A stretch of 41,783 bases of DNA, taken from positions 1-41,783 of the IMG/VR virus record IMGVR_UViG_3300036835_000701, one strand, 5' to 3'. The position numbers and the translations under genes were made by a program. The notes under the pieces were generated by a model that saw nothing but the letters and a program-made list of their open reading frames with translations, had not been told where the DNA came from and ran no database searches. Of the stretch, positions 5,867 through 12,318 are shown one piece after another. The DNA comes from a virus. Every line of letters starts with the position of its first letter. Positions within the stretch are counted from its first letter, which is position 1.

Positions 5867-7654
5867 CTATGCCACTTTGATGTCGAGGTCGATGACCACG
5901 TCCACCTGTTGTGGGCCGCCCTCCACTTTTTGTCCTAACCGTAGATCCTTCAGCAAGAGACTGGCATCGCCGCCGAAGCGCATCATGGCCCATAGCCGCG
6001 GCTCGTCGTTCACCGTGCGGACCTCAATACGTCTCACGACCGCTTTGATCAGCGCTTTTTTGAGCTCGACATCGTTATCGCGGTCGATGGCCTCGAGCTC
6101 CTGGCCGATGTCGTCCAGCGTGACCTGGCTGTTGCGTGATTCCAGATCGGCATAGCTGAGCGAGCGAATCTGCATCTCGAGGGCATCGCGTTGCTGTTTC
6201 AACGTTTTGATCCGGCTATCGATTTCGCGGAAGCGAGCCTTGGCTCCGTCCCAGTCGCGCATGCCTTCTTCCACCGAACGCACGACGTTTTCACGTTCGG
6301 TGCCGGCGCGATTCAGTTGGTTGGCGACGTCGCCGAGGTCTCGATTGAGCTGGGCGAGCATGTCACTGCGACCTGAGTCCGCTTCGGCGATGACCTCGCC
6401 GGGATGGCTGACGAAGCGCTTAACCAGATTCCAGATCGCATTGTCGACGTCGCTGGCGCGCAACATCTTTGCCGTGCAGCCTGCGCGGTTGGCTTCGACC
6501 TGCGCCTTCAGCTTGCGCGTGCAGAAGTAGTAGCTGTATTCGGGGCCACCTGGCTTGTTGACCCCAGCGCGTCCGGCAAACGAGCGACCGCACTGGCCGC
6601 TGATCTTGTCTGAGGGACGTTCGCGAGTTCTGCCCTGCTCGTCCACCGTCGAGATGTAGTCGTACGGCTCGCAGCACACCAGCAGCCCGCTCAGCAGATA
6701 CACGCGGTGACGTCGGCCACCAGCTCTGCTGCGATTGGCCGTCAGCGCGTCCTGGGCCATGTCCCACAACGCCGGACTCACGATCTGCGGCGGCGCGTTC
6801 TTCTCGGCGGCCGTGAACGAGCCGTCCTTGGCGTAGATGCCCCCCTCGCCTTTGTAGCGCCTGTTATGGAGGATCCAGCCAACGCGGCGCTCGGTCAGCC
6901 CGGTGCGCTGCGCTTCTTTCCACGTCGTCGAGTCGTGGAGCGCGATGTTCTCGAAGATCGACTGAACGACGCGGTACGCCATTTCGCCACAGCGCTCGAC
7001 GAAGGTGTCGTCGATCACGAGGCGTCCGTCCTCGTCAGTCTTCAGGCCAAAGGTTTTGCGGCCACCCACCCACTTGCCCTCCGATGCCTTGTGGTGTTTG
7101 CCAGCGGTCGTGCGTTCGAGGATCGTCTCGCGCTCCCACTCGGCGATGCTGGCCAGGATGGTGAAGATCAGGCGCCCGGTACCGGTGCGCGTGTCGATCG
7201 ACGGGTCCATGCAGATGAGCGACACGTTGTGACGCCGCAGCCAGGCCTCGATGTCAATCAGGATCTGGAGCTTGCGCGCCAGCCGGTCCAGCTTGGTGAT
7301 CCAGACTTGATCGACTTCGCCCGTGTGGCTGCAGCGGCCATCGCATTCGGTCGACACGCGTGGGCAGATGCGCTCCATGAGCTTGCGTCCTTCTGGGCGC
7401 TGCTCGAGCGACAGTGTGCCACTGACGCCGTCGTCCCAGAACGCGCCCAGGAGGTGCAGCTGATCGCGTTCAGGCAGCTCGGGGTTTTCACGGACGTTGA
7501 TCGTGCCCAGCAGTTTGGTGACCTGGACCTTGATCGACTCGCTGTCGCGCTGCATCTCGCTCGAGACGCGACCGTAGGCGAGGGCTTGCTGAATGCGAAG
7601 AACGGTGAGCGGAGACGGCGGGCCAGAGTGCCCGGCGCGGCGTTTGGGTGCCAT
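5867..7654 (-). CDS. int: Large serine recombinase (integrase)
   Basis: A 595-residue protein. The resolvase-type catalytic domain starts at about residue 24 with AYGRVSSEMQ (catalytic Ser31 or Ser32), followed by ITKLDRLAR and the SIAEWERETILERT helix. Next come the Recombinase domain (about 190-300, with the typical RRVGWILHNRRYKG), a zinc ribbon (about 320-400: VCCEPY, GQCGRS, YYFC, AGC) and a C-terminal coiled coil (about 420-540). Length and order match phage large serine integrases, which cut attP and attB with a two-base stagger and need a directionality factor to excise. It shows that the phage is temperate. The start at ATG 7654 is 22 bases after the stop of a 50-residue gene. Confidence 0.95.
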   Translation of the reverse strand: MAPKRRAGHSGPPSPLTVLRIQQALAYGRVSSEMQRDSESIKVQVTKLLGTINVRENPELPERDQLHLLGAFWDDGVSGTLSLEQRPEGRKLMERICPRVSTECDGRCSHTGEVDQVWITKLDRLARKLQILIDIEAWLRRHNVSLICMDPSIDTRTGTGRLIFTILASIAEWERETILERTTAGKHHKASEGKWVGGRKTFGLKTDEDGRLVIDDTFVERCGEMAYRVVQSIFENIALHDSTTWKEAQRTGLTERRVGWILHNRRYKGEGGIYAKDGSFTAAEKNAPPQIVSPALWDMAQDALTANRSRAGGRRHRVYLLSGLLVCCEPYDYISTVDEQGRTRERPSDKISGQCGRSFAGRAGVNKPGGPEYSYYFCTRKLKAQVEANRAGCTAKMLRASDVDNAIWNLVKRFVSHPGEVIAEADSGRSDMLAQLNRDLGDVANQLNRAGTERENVVRSVEEGMRDWDGAKARFREIDSRIKTLKQQRDALEMQIRSLSYADLESRNSQVTLDDIGQELEAIDRDNDVELKKALIKAVVRRIEVRTVNDEPRLWAMMRFGGDASLLLKDLRLGQKVEGGPQQVDVVIDLDIKVA

Positions 7655-7676
7655 ACTGACGATAGTACTACACCTG

Positions 7677-7829
7677 TCAACCAGTCCGCTTGTAACTGCC
7701 TTCTACGTTTTGCCTTTCGCGGATGCGCTGGACGAGGATCTTGATCGCCTGGGTGTAGGCGACGCGTGCCTCAGGTGACGTGTCGACAACGACCTCGACG
7801 ACAGGTGGCGGGTCTGGCTTCCTGGGCAT
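7677..7829 (-). CDS. 50-residue protein just upstream of the integrase
   Basis: A small frame starting at ATG 7829 (MPRKPDPPPVVEVVV) and ending RTG at 7677, with a helical, charged middle (YTQAIKILVQRIRERQ). It is in the same direction as the integrase and 22 bases upstream, so it should share its transcript. No family was recognised. Small basic proteins next to serine integrases are sometimes directionality factors, but this one shows no specific motif and the role is only a suggestion. Confidence 0.55.
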   Translation of the reverse strand: MPRKPDPPPVVEVVVDTSPEARVAYTQAIKILVQRIRERQNVEGSYKRTG

Positions 7830-7876
7830 GCTCCGAGTGTGGCCACGTCAGGCTGCAGCAGTCGACGCCTACGACC

Positions 7877-7908
7877 AGACACACCATCGTCATGTCCAGT
7901 GTGTGTCT
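7877..7908. repeat. Inverted repeat between regulator and integrase genes; terminator or attP candidate
   Basis: AGACACAC (7877-7884) and GTGTGTCT (7901-7908) are exact complements 16 bases apart, with weaker symmetry continuing inward. It lies at the stop codon of the helix-turn-helix gene and upstream of the integrase operon. It could terminate the regulator transcript, though no U tract follows. An imperfect palindrome next to the integrase is also the place where an attP would be expected. The central dinucleotide (AT) is symmetric, which is unusual for a serine-integrase crossover. Confidence 0.3.
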
Positions 7909-8287
7909 AGCTTCTGTCTGATGTGCGGACAGGCCAAGTTGAAACAGGTTCGAGACGTTTGGCTTCAATGATGAACACGCCTTCTTCGTGCAGCTTGGCT
8001 TCGGCGTCGCTGAGCGTGGCCGCGGTCACGCGACAGGTGATCAGCCAGAAGTCGGCGCGCGCGACGTGAACAGTGGCCTCGCGGGCGATCTGGGTCCAGA
8101 GTTGACGATCGATGGGCGGCCAGGCGATACGCAACTCGTTGAGCCAGCGCGAGAGCGTGCGTGGGCTGACGTTGTAGTCGGCGGCCATGCCTTGCTGGCG
8201 GAAAGCAGCCGGATTGGCGCGTAGTCGTGCCACCAGATCATCGATAAAGGTCTGGCGATCGGAAAACCGTGTACGCGACCCTGGCAT
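7907..8287 (-). CDS. Helix-turn-helix DNA-binding protein, candidate repressor
   Basis: A 126-residue protein starting at ATG 8287 (MPGSRTRFSDRQ); earlier in-frame ATGs exist but lie in the divergent control region. A helix-turn-helix is visible at about residues 33-53 (GMAADYNVSPRTLSRWLNEL). The rest shows no protease or dimerisation motif that I recognise; the segment HVARADFWLITCRV could be a beta-rich oligomerisation part. Divergent transcription from the early operon and location next to the integrase are the classical place of a lysogeny regulator. A resemblance to CI itself is not visible. Confidence 0.6.
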   Translation of the reverse strand: MPGSRTRFSDRQTFIDDLVARLRANPAAFRQQGMAADYNVSPRTLSRWLNELRIAWPPIDRQLWTQIAREATVHVARADFWLITCRVTAATLSDAEAKLHEEGVFIIEAKRLEPVSTWPVRTSDRS

Positions 8288-8543
8288 GCCACCGAGGGAA
8301 GGCGTGTCCTCCCCATCGAAGGCGCAGTATAGTCCCGTGTTACCGGCATTCACGCGGTCTGTCGCGTGCGGTGAGCAGTGCCTGAGGAGCATGTGCGATA
8401 ACGTGTCTGTAAGGGTGGCGTAAAGATTCTGACACCTGTCCGATGAGAAGCCAGGATTGGTGGGTTCGGCAGGCCCGACATGCTGGCGGCACAGGTTAGT
8501 CCTGCTGTAGAACTTGTGTTCTAGCAAAGGAGGGGATAGGTGG
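8288..8543. promoter_or_regulatory. Divergent control region (lysogeny/early switch)
   Basis: This 256-bp gap separates the minus-strand regulator from the plus-strand early operon and contains no convincing gene. On the minus strand TATACT (8326-8331) is a good -10 hexamer about 40 bases before the regulator start, with only a weak -35. On the plus strand the LexA-like palindrome at 8508-8523 and the ribosome site AAAGGAGGGG (8526-8535) precede the first early gene. No repeated operator set like the lambda OR sites was seen. Confidence 0.5.
8508..8523. promoter_or_regulatory. LexA/SOS-box-like palindrome TAGAAC-TTGT-GTTCTA
   Basis: A perfect 6-bp inverted repeat with a 4-base centre. Its core GAACTTGTGTTC fits the GAAC-N4-GTTC SOS box known for LexA of Bacillus and Actinobacteria. 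It ends three bases before the ribosome site of the first early gene, a position where a bound repressor would block transcription. It could instead be the site of the phage's own regulator. Confidence 0.5.
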
Positions 8544-8873
8544 GTGAGCACATTCGCCGAGCGTCTCTTGTCCGAGATTCAGCACGCGACGCTGTCGTCT
8601 GAAGATCGCAAGCAGCTGCTGGCCGCACTTCGCGATGGACGGGTTGGCCATCCGAGCGTGATAGCCAAGTGGCCCTCGTCCTTTGCGTGCGTGATCGACC
8701 TGTGCGAGTGGGTGGCCGCGCTCGAGCCCGAAGATTTACCCCCCCGCGAGGGCGACGCGGCACGCTATTTCGGGTGCAGCGCCCGCACCATCGGACGCTA
8801 TCTGGCCAAGACAGTCGTCGAAAACTGGGAGGGGTTTCTGCGCTTCTACCATCTCGCCATTCGGAACGAGTAA
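8544..8873 (+). CDS. First early gene: small helix-turn-helix protein
   Basis: A 109-residue protein. GTG at 8544 is preferred because AAAGGAGGGG lies nine bases upstream; an ATG at 8514 would place the ribosome site inside the gene. The C-terminal half has a helix-turn-helix (AARYFGCSARTIGRYLAK) and ends with a short aromatic stretch (WEGFLRFYHLAI). Being the first gene under a possible SOS box and divergent from the putative repressor, it could be a Cro-like or excisionase-like protein. The exact function is not readable. Confidence 0.65.
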   Translation: MSTFAERLLSEIQHATLSSEDRKQLLAALRDGRVGHPSVIAKWPSSFACVIDLCEWVAALEPEDLPPREGDAARYFGCSARTIGRYLAKTVVENWEGFLRFYHLAIRNE

Positions 8874-8883
8874 CTGTCATCCA

Positions 8884-8910
8884 ATCGGACAGATCGTCTG
8901 TGTGTCCGAT
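8884..8910. repeat. Inverted repeat ATCGGACA / TGTCCGAT
   Basis: Two exact 8-base arms (8884-8891 and 8903-8910) 11 bases apart lie in the gap between two DNA-binding-protein genes. There is no U tract on either side, so an operator for one of the flanking proteins is as likely as a hairpin terminator. Confidence 0.4.
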
Positions 8911-8955
8911 CAACGGCATCGACAATGGTTCAGTCAGTGACCAAGAATTTTCGGC

Positions 8956-9120
8956 ATGGCGAATAGCGCTCTGTACGTCAAGCTCGACCAGGAGAGCTTC
9001 GAGCGCCTGCGCCGGTTGAGCGCTGAACAGCGTCGTCAGCCGGGTGACCAGGCCGCGCTCCTGCTGCGCGAGATCCTCGCTCAACAAGAAGCCGAAACCA
9101 CCGCCGACGTCGCTGCCTGA
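8956..9120 (+). CDS. Small ribbon-helix-helix-like protein
   Basis: A 54-residue protein (ATG 8956, TGA 9118-9120). The sequence SALYVKLDQESFERLRRL, followed by a second helix after QPGDQAALLLREILA, has the strand-helix-helix pattern of Arc/CopG-type DNA-binding proteins, which act as dimers. Its inverted-repeat neighbour upstream (8884-8910) is a natural candidate for its binding site. No toxin partner was seen. Confidence 0.55.
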   Translation: MANSALYVKLDQESFERLRRLSAEQRRQPGDQAALLLREILAQQEAETTADVAA

Positions 9121-9123
9121 GCC

Positions 9124-9702
9124 ATGTCAGAGGCGGGTTCTGGCGAAGCCGTGTCCTCGGAGGCCATTGTCGAGGCCTCGCGCGCCTTCATGGCCGCGGC
9201 GCGGCGCACCAACACGCTGTACGAGCTGAGCGAAGACTATCTGCGGCTGCTCGATCTGCTCGAGGATCCTGACGCGGACGAGCAGGCGCTCGAGGCTGAG
9301 CTCGACCAGATCTCGGGGCTGATCGCGCACAAGGCTGAAGCCATCGCCGGCCTGGTGACGCACATGGAGGGTCTGGCCGACGCGCGGCGGGCCGAGTCGA
9401 AGCGGCTGAAGGAGCGTGCCGACGCGGACGAGCGCCACGCGCAGCGGCTGCGCGACTACGTGCTGCGGCACATGCAGGCCATCGGCAGCGAGCGCATCGA
9501 GACGCTGCGGTTCACGCTGCAGATCAGGCGCAACCCGCCGGCGGTCGAGGTCCTGGAGCAGATGCTCGTGCCGCCGCAGTTTCTGCGCACGGTGACCACG
9601 GTCAGCGTCGACAAGCGCGCGATTCTCGAACACTTCAAAGCCAGCGGCGAGGTGCCTGATGGCGTCGACATTTCGCGCAAGCACCGACTGGACATCAGAT
9701 AG
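9124..9702 (+). CDS. Siphovirus Gp157-like protein
   Basis: A 192-residue protein of the Gp157 family first noted in Streptococcus phage Sfi. A long helical and coiled-coil N-terminal part (about 25-130, LYELSEDYLRLLDLLED... KAEAIAGLVTHMEGL) is followed by a C-terminal domain with FTLQIRRNPPAVEV and IPD-like ends (GEVPDGVDISRKHRLDIR). These proteins are common in phage replication modules and have been linked to phage resistance, but the molecular role is not known. It starts three bases after the preceding stop. Confidence 0.8.
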   Translation: MSEAGSGEAVSSEAIVEASRAFMAAARRTNTLYELSEDYLRLLDLLEDPDADEQALEAELDQISGLIAHKAEAIAGLVTHMEGLADARRAESKRLKERADADERHAQRLRDYVLRHMQAIGSERIETLRFTLQIRRNPPAVEVLEQMLVPPQFLRTVTTVSVDKRAILEHFKASGEVPDGVDISRKHRLDIR

Positions 9703-9718
9703 AGGAAGGAGCCTCACG

Positions 9719-9919
9719 ATGACGCACGAGGTTGCTGTCTATGAAGAATGGATCGCCTACAGCGGTGATCGGGCGTACGTCCACAAGGATGACCACCAGG
9801 TGTTTGCCTCGCGCGGCGGCTGGTGGAATACCGCCTTCCGCGCGCCCTTCGAGGAGTTGTCCGCGCGTGGGCTGGTGCCCGAGCCGCACAAGCCGACCGC
9901 GCTGGTGAAGACGAGCTGA
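9719..9919 (+). CDS. Small hypothetical early protein
   Basis: A 66-residue protein with ATG 9719 behind a good ribosome site (AGAGGAAGGAG). It has an aromatic-rich centre (SRGGWWNTAFRAPFEEL). No known domain was found. Its TGA overlaps the ATG of the next gene, as in most of this operon. Confidence 0.6.
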   Translation: MTHEVAVYEEWIAYSGDRAYVHKDDHQVFASRGGWWNTAFRAPFEELSARGLVPEPHKPTALVKTS

Positions 9920-10266
9920 TGGAGAGCGCGACCCACACGCCGATCCGTTTCTACAGCTGCGACACGCCCGTGGGTCACCTGCTGGTGATGGAGTGTCGGC
10001 ACCCGGAGGCCGAGGGCGAGCGACCCGACATTCCGCTGGGTCGCATGTGCCGCGAGCACGTGCGGACGTGGCACTGGTGTCTCGACCGCGAGGAGGCGTG
10101 GTGCGACGGTGGGCCGCCCGACTGGGTCTGGCACGTGGGCGAGATCGCCATCGTTGAGGCGGAGGACGACCTAAATGGCGGTCAGGACACTGCTCTACCA
10201 CGTCATGTTCGACCACGAGCCCGAGGTGCAATGCCACGTGTGTCCCGAGCACCGCGCCTTCGCTGA
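9919..10266 (+). CDS. Hypothetical Cys/His/Trp-rich protein, C-terminus possibly frameshifted
   Basis: A 115-residue frame starting at the TGATG overlap at 9919. The first 84 residues look authentic (FYSCDTPVGHLLVMECRHPE, then MCREHVRTWHWCLD), with Cys/His spacing that could bind zinc. After about residue 84 the frame turns Arg-rich and overlaps the next gene by 92 bases. A shift of one base would reach a TAA (10172-10174) that abuts the next ATG (10175), so an indel near 10160 is suspected. Confidence 0.5.
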   Translation: MESATHTPIRFYSCDTPVGHLLVMECRHPEAEGERPDIPLGRMCREHVRTWHWCLDREEAWCDGGPPDWVWHVGEIAIVEAEDDLNGGQDTALPRHVRPRARGAMPRVSRAPRLR

Positions 10267-10381
10267 CGCGCTGCCGTGTCCCGACCACGACGACCACGGC
10301 GCCTGCGACCACATCCAGTACGAGGCGTGCGCTTGCAACGACAACGTCGGCTGCCTCGGCTGTTGGGATCCGACAGCGTGA
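10175..10381 (+). CDS. Small Cys/His-rich protein
   Basis: A 68-residue protein with many metal-ligand residues: CHVCPEHR, PCPDHDDHGACDH, then CACNDNVGCLGC. The pairs suggest at least two bound zinc ions. It is not recognised by family. It ends in a TGATG overlap with the VUT transporter gene. Confidence 0.55.
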   Translation: MAVRTLLYHVMFDHEPEVQCHVCPEHRAFADALPCPDHDDHGACDHIQYEACACNDNVGCLGCWDPTA

Positions 10382-10935
10382 TGAAGGTGTTGTGGTTCGC
10401 CTGCTACGTCACGGTGATCGTGGCTGCCAACTGGGCTATCGCGACCTTCGGCATCGTGCCGGTGGGCTTCGGCCTGTACGCGCCAGCGGGTGTGTATTTC
10501 GCGGGGTTCGCGTTCACCTTCCGCAACCTCGTCCAGCAGACGAGTGGCCGGCGCTGGGGTTTCGCGGCGATCGGCGTGGGGGCAGCGCTCAGTGCAGTCA
10601 TCTCGCCGCATGTCGAACTTGGTGGCCCACTGCCGTTGCCGCTTGCCAGTGGCGCAGCGTTCGCTCTGAGCGAGTCGGCAGACGCGCTGGTGTGGACACG
10701 ACTGCGTAAGCAGGGTTGGTGGATTCGTGCGATGGGCGTGGCCGACCTCGCGTCGCAACTCATCGACTCGCTGTTGTTCCTAGCATTGGCACTCGGCTCG
10801 ATTGAACTGTGGCTCGGCCAGACGGTCGGCAAGGCGTGGTGTACGTGGCTGACGATGGGCGCGATGTGGCTGGTGGTGCGTGTTATTTCTCTCCGGCGCG
10901 TTGACACCATCACTCCTCAGGTCGCGGCGGACTGA
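10381..10935 (+). CDS. VUT-family (YhhQ-like) transporter, probable queuosine/7-deazaguanine precursor importer
   Basis: A 184-residue integral membrane protein from ATG 10381 with about six hydrophobic segments (VLWFACYVTVIVAANWA first; ASQLIDSLLFLALALGS near 130-150). The family marks are the FRNLVQQTSGRRWG loop, the LSESADALVWTRLR helix and the DLASQLIDS motif, all typical of VUT proteins (Pfam family of E. coli YhhQ), which carry 7-cyano- or 7-aminomethyl-7-deazaguanine into cells. The start is set by the TGATG overlap. The gene is followed after one base by a TGT/DpdA-like gene, which fits import of a DNA-modification precursor. The substrate is inferred from family and neighbour. Confidence 0.8.
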   Translation: MKVLWFACYVTVIVAANWAIATFGIVPVGFGLYAPAGVYFAGFAFTFRNLVQQTSGRRWGFAAIGVGAALSAVISPHVELGGPLPLPLASGAAFALSESADALVWTRLRKQGWWIRAMGVADLASQLIDSLLFLALALGSIELWLGQTVGKAWCTWLTMGAMWLVVRVISLRRVDTITPQVAAD

Positions 10936-10936
10936 C

Positions 10937-11497
10937 GTGGGATTCATGAGCACCAAGGCCACAGGACAGACGCCACCGGAGGACATGCTGGTGGCCTACG
11001 ACAACGGCTGTTTCGCAGGCTCGTGGCAAGCCGAGACGTGGGCCACCTGGCTACACAAGCAGCGACGTGGACTCTTCGCTGTCGTGCCTGACGTGGTCCG
11101 CGACGCATGCGCGACACGCCACAATTTCGAGCGCTACGCCAGCGAGGTGGCTGGCTGGCAACCCGTGGCCTATGCCGCGCAGGATGGCATCGGGGACTAC
11201 CCGCCACCGTGGGACGACATCGACGTACTGTTCGTGGGTGGCAGCGACGCCTTCAAGTTGAGCGAGCAGGCCTGGCGTTTGTGTCAGGAGGCGAAGGCGC
11301 GCGGCAAGTGGGTCCACGTGGGGCGTGTCAATTCGTTTCGGCGGATGCGCGCGTGTCACGTGTCCGATGTCGACAGTGTGGATGGCACATTCCTGAAGTG
11401 GGGCGCGATTCGCAAATACGCCTCGGACCCGCGCTGGCCACAACTGTGTGGCTGGTTGGATGACCTGCACGCCCAGCAACGGATGTGGTGCGCGTGA
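10937..11497 (+). CDS. TGT-fold DpdA-like protein, putative 7-deazaguanine DNA transglycosylase
   Basis: A 186-residue protein from GTG 10937; ATG 10946 is the alternative. It matches my knowledge of actinophage proteins labelled queuine tRNA-ribosyltransferase-like or DpdA-like: GFMST and AYDNGCF at the start, FAVVPDVVRDA, PVAYAAQDG, DVLFVGGSDAFKLS, GKWVHVGRVNS and DSVDGTFLKWG in order. The Asp residues in PDVV and DSVDGT are candidates for the catalytic and base-binding positions of the barrel. In characterised phages DpdA exchanges guanine in DNA for a 7-deazaguanine. It is somewhat shorter than usual at the N-terminus. Coupling to the VUT gene supports a shared pathway. A tRNA substrate cannot be excluded. 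Confidence 0.65.
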   Translation: MGFMSTKATGQTPPEDMLVAYDNGCFAGSWQAETWATWLHKQRRGLFAVVPDVVRDACATRHNFERYASEVAGWQPVAYAAQDGIGDYPPPWDDIDVLFVGGSDAFKLSEQAWRLCQEAKARGKWVHVGRVNSFRRMRACHVSDVDSVDGTFLKWGAIRKYASDPRWPQLCGWLDDLHAQQRMWCA

Positions 11498-11580
11498 GCG
11501 ACGAGCAACTGCGCGTGGGCTTCGTCGTGTTCATCTTCGTGGCGTTGGTGATCCTGTTCATCGCCAGGAGCACGAGTTGA
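11494..11580 (+). CDS. 28-residue single-pass membrane peptide
   Basis: A very short frame starting with GTG in a GTGA overlap (11494) and ending in a TGATG overlap (11578-11580) with the transglycosylase gene. After a short polar N-terminus it is one hydrophobic helix (VGFVVFIFVALVILFIA) ending in RSTS. The two exact overlaps make it likely to be translated. It could anchor or regulate the neighbouring muralytic enzyme. Confidence 0.5.
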   Translation: MSDEQLRVGFVVFIFVALVILFIARSTS

Positions 11581-12092
11581 TGGCGCGCTACGGCCTGGGT
11601 GTGCTGACCGGCATGGTCATCATGGCGTTCGTCGGCGCGGCTGTCGGCTTGCGGGCTGAAGATCCGAAGACCGACATCCAGACGGCCGCCATAGCGGCTG
11701 GCGTCGACCCCCAGGATCTGGCCGGCGCGGTGGCCAGTACCGGATTGGATCCGTGGGTCTACCTGCGCGGCGTGGGCGAGCTCGAGCACGCCGCGAGCGC
11801 ACCACCATCAGCATTGCCGCCGCCCATCATTGGCGCGTTGGCGCGCGCCGACTGCATCATCGCGCGCGAATCGGGCGGTCTCGATGTTCCGAACGCGCGC
11901 GGGTCGGGCGCCCAGGGACCTGGGCAATACATGGGTCCAACGTGGGCGACGGACGTGGCGCTGTATCGGGCGGCGACGGGCTACAGTGGGCCGCTGAATC
12001 TGCACGTGCTGGCCGACGTGCGGCGTGTGATGGCGTACGTGCTGACGCTGCCGGGCAAGCGCGCCCAGTGGACGGTGTCCGGATGCTCCTAG
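11580..12092 (+). CDS. Secreted lysozyme-like transglycosylase
   Basis: A 170-residue protein. Residues 1-25 form a signal or anchor (LGVLTGMVIMAFVGAAVG). A linker follows, then a lysozyme-fold domain beginning around residue 88 with CIIARESGGLDV (catalytic Glu97) and the substrate-cleft motif GSGAQGPGQYMGPTW, as in transglycosylase-like and Rpf-type domains. It would cleave the glycan strand of peptidoglycan outside the membrane. It sits in the early operon, away from the late lysis genes, and is flanked by two small membrane proteins. It may act in early wall change, superinfection exclusion or a second lysis pathway. Confidence 0.7.
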   Translation: MARYGLGVLTGMVIMAFVGAAVGLRAEDPKTDIQTAAIAAGVDPQDLAGAVASTGLDPWVYLRGVGELEHAASAPPSALPPPIIGALARADCIIARESGGLDVPNARGSGAQGPGQYMGPTWATDVALYRAATGYSGPLNLHVLADVRRVMAYVLTLPGKRAQWTVSGCS

Positions 12093-12105
12093 GCGGGTGC
12101 AACTG

Positions 12106-12318
12106 ATGCCGCGTGTGGTGCATCACCCCAACGGGGTGATCATGATCAACGGCAGGCGCTACCAGCGCTCTCAGTTCGCGGCCACGCGACCGACCGTCAA
12201 GGACTGGCTGTTGTGGCTGATGATCATGACCGGCCTAGTGCTTAGCGGCGTGTTGGCGGTCACGTGCCTGGTCGGTCTGGTGTGGCTGATCGTGGAAGGC
12301 ATCCGTCGAGTGCTATGA
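12106..12318 (+). CDS. Small membrane protein next to transglycosylase
   Basis: A 70-residue protein from ATG 12106; GTG 12097 is in frame. A basic, soluble N-terminus (INGRRYQRSQF) is followed by one long or two short membrane helices (residues 35-66: WLLWLMIMTGLVLSGVLAV onward) and a basic tail. Location after a secreted transglycosylase suits a holin-like or anchoring role. It overlaps the nuclease gene by 4 nt. Confidence 0.5.
   Translation: MPRVVHHPNGVIMINGRRYQRSQFAATRPTVKDWLLWLMIMTGLVLSGVLAVTCLVGLVWLIVEGIRRVL

Noticed and set aside
7675-7680. TTGACA on the minus strand as -35 of an integrase promoter
   Set aside because: A -10 at 17 bases would overlap the integrase start codon, and TACTAT lies only 7 bases away; no workable promoter.
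10276-10380. N-terminal extension of the VUT transporter to 10276
   Set aside because: The extension is Arg/Pro-rich and overlaps the preceding Cys-rich gene; the TGATG start at 10381 begins directly with the first membrane helix region.
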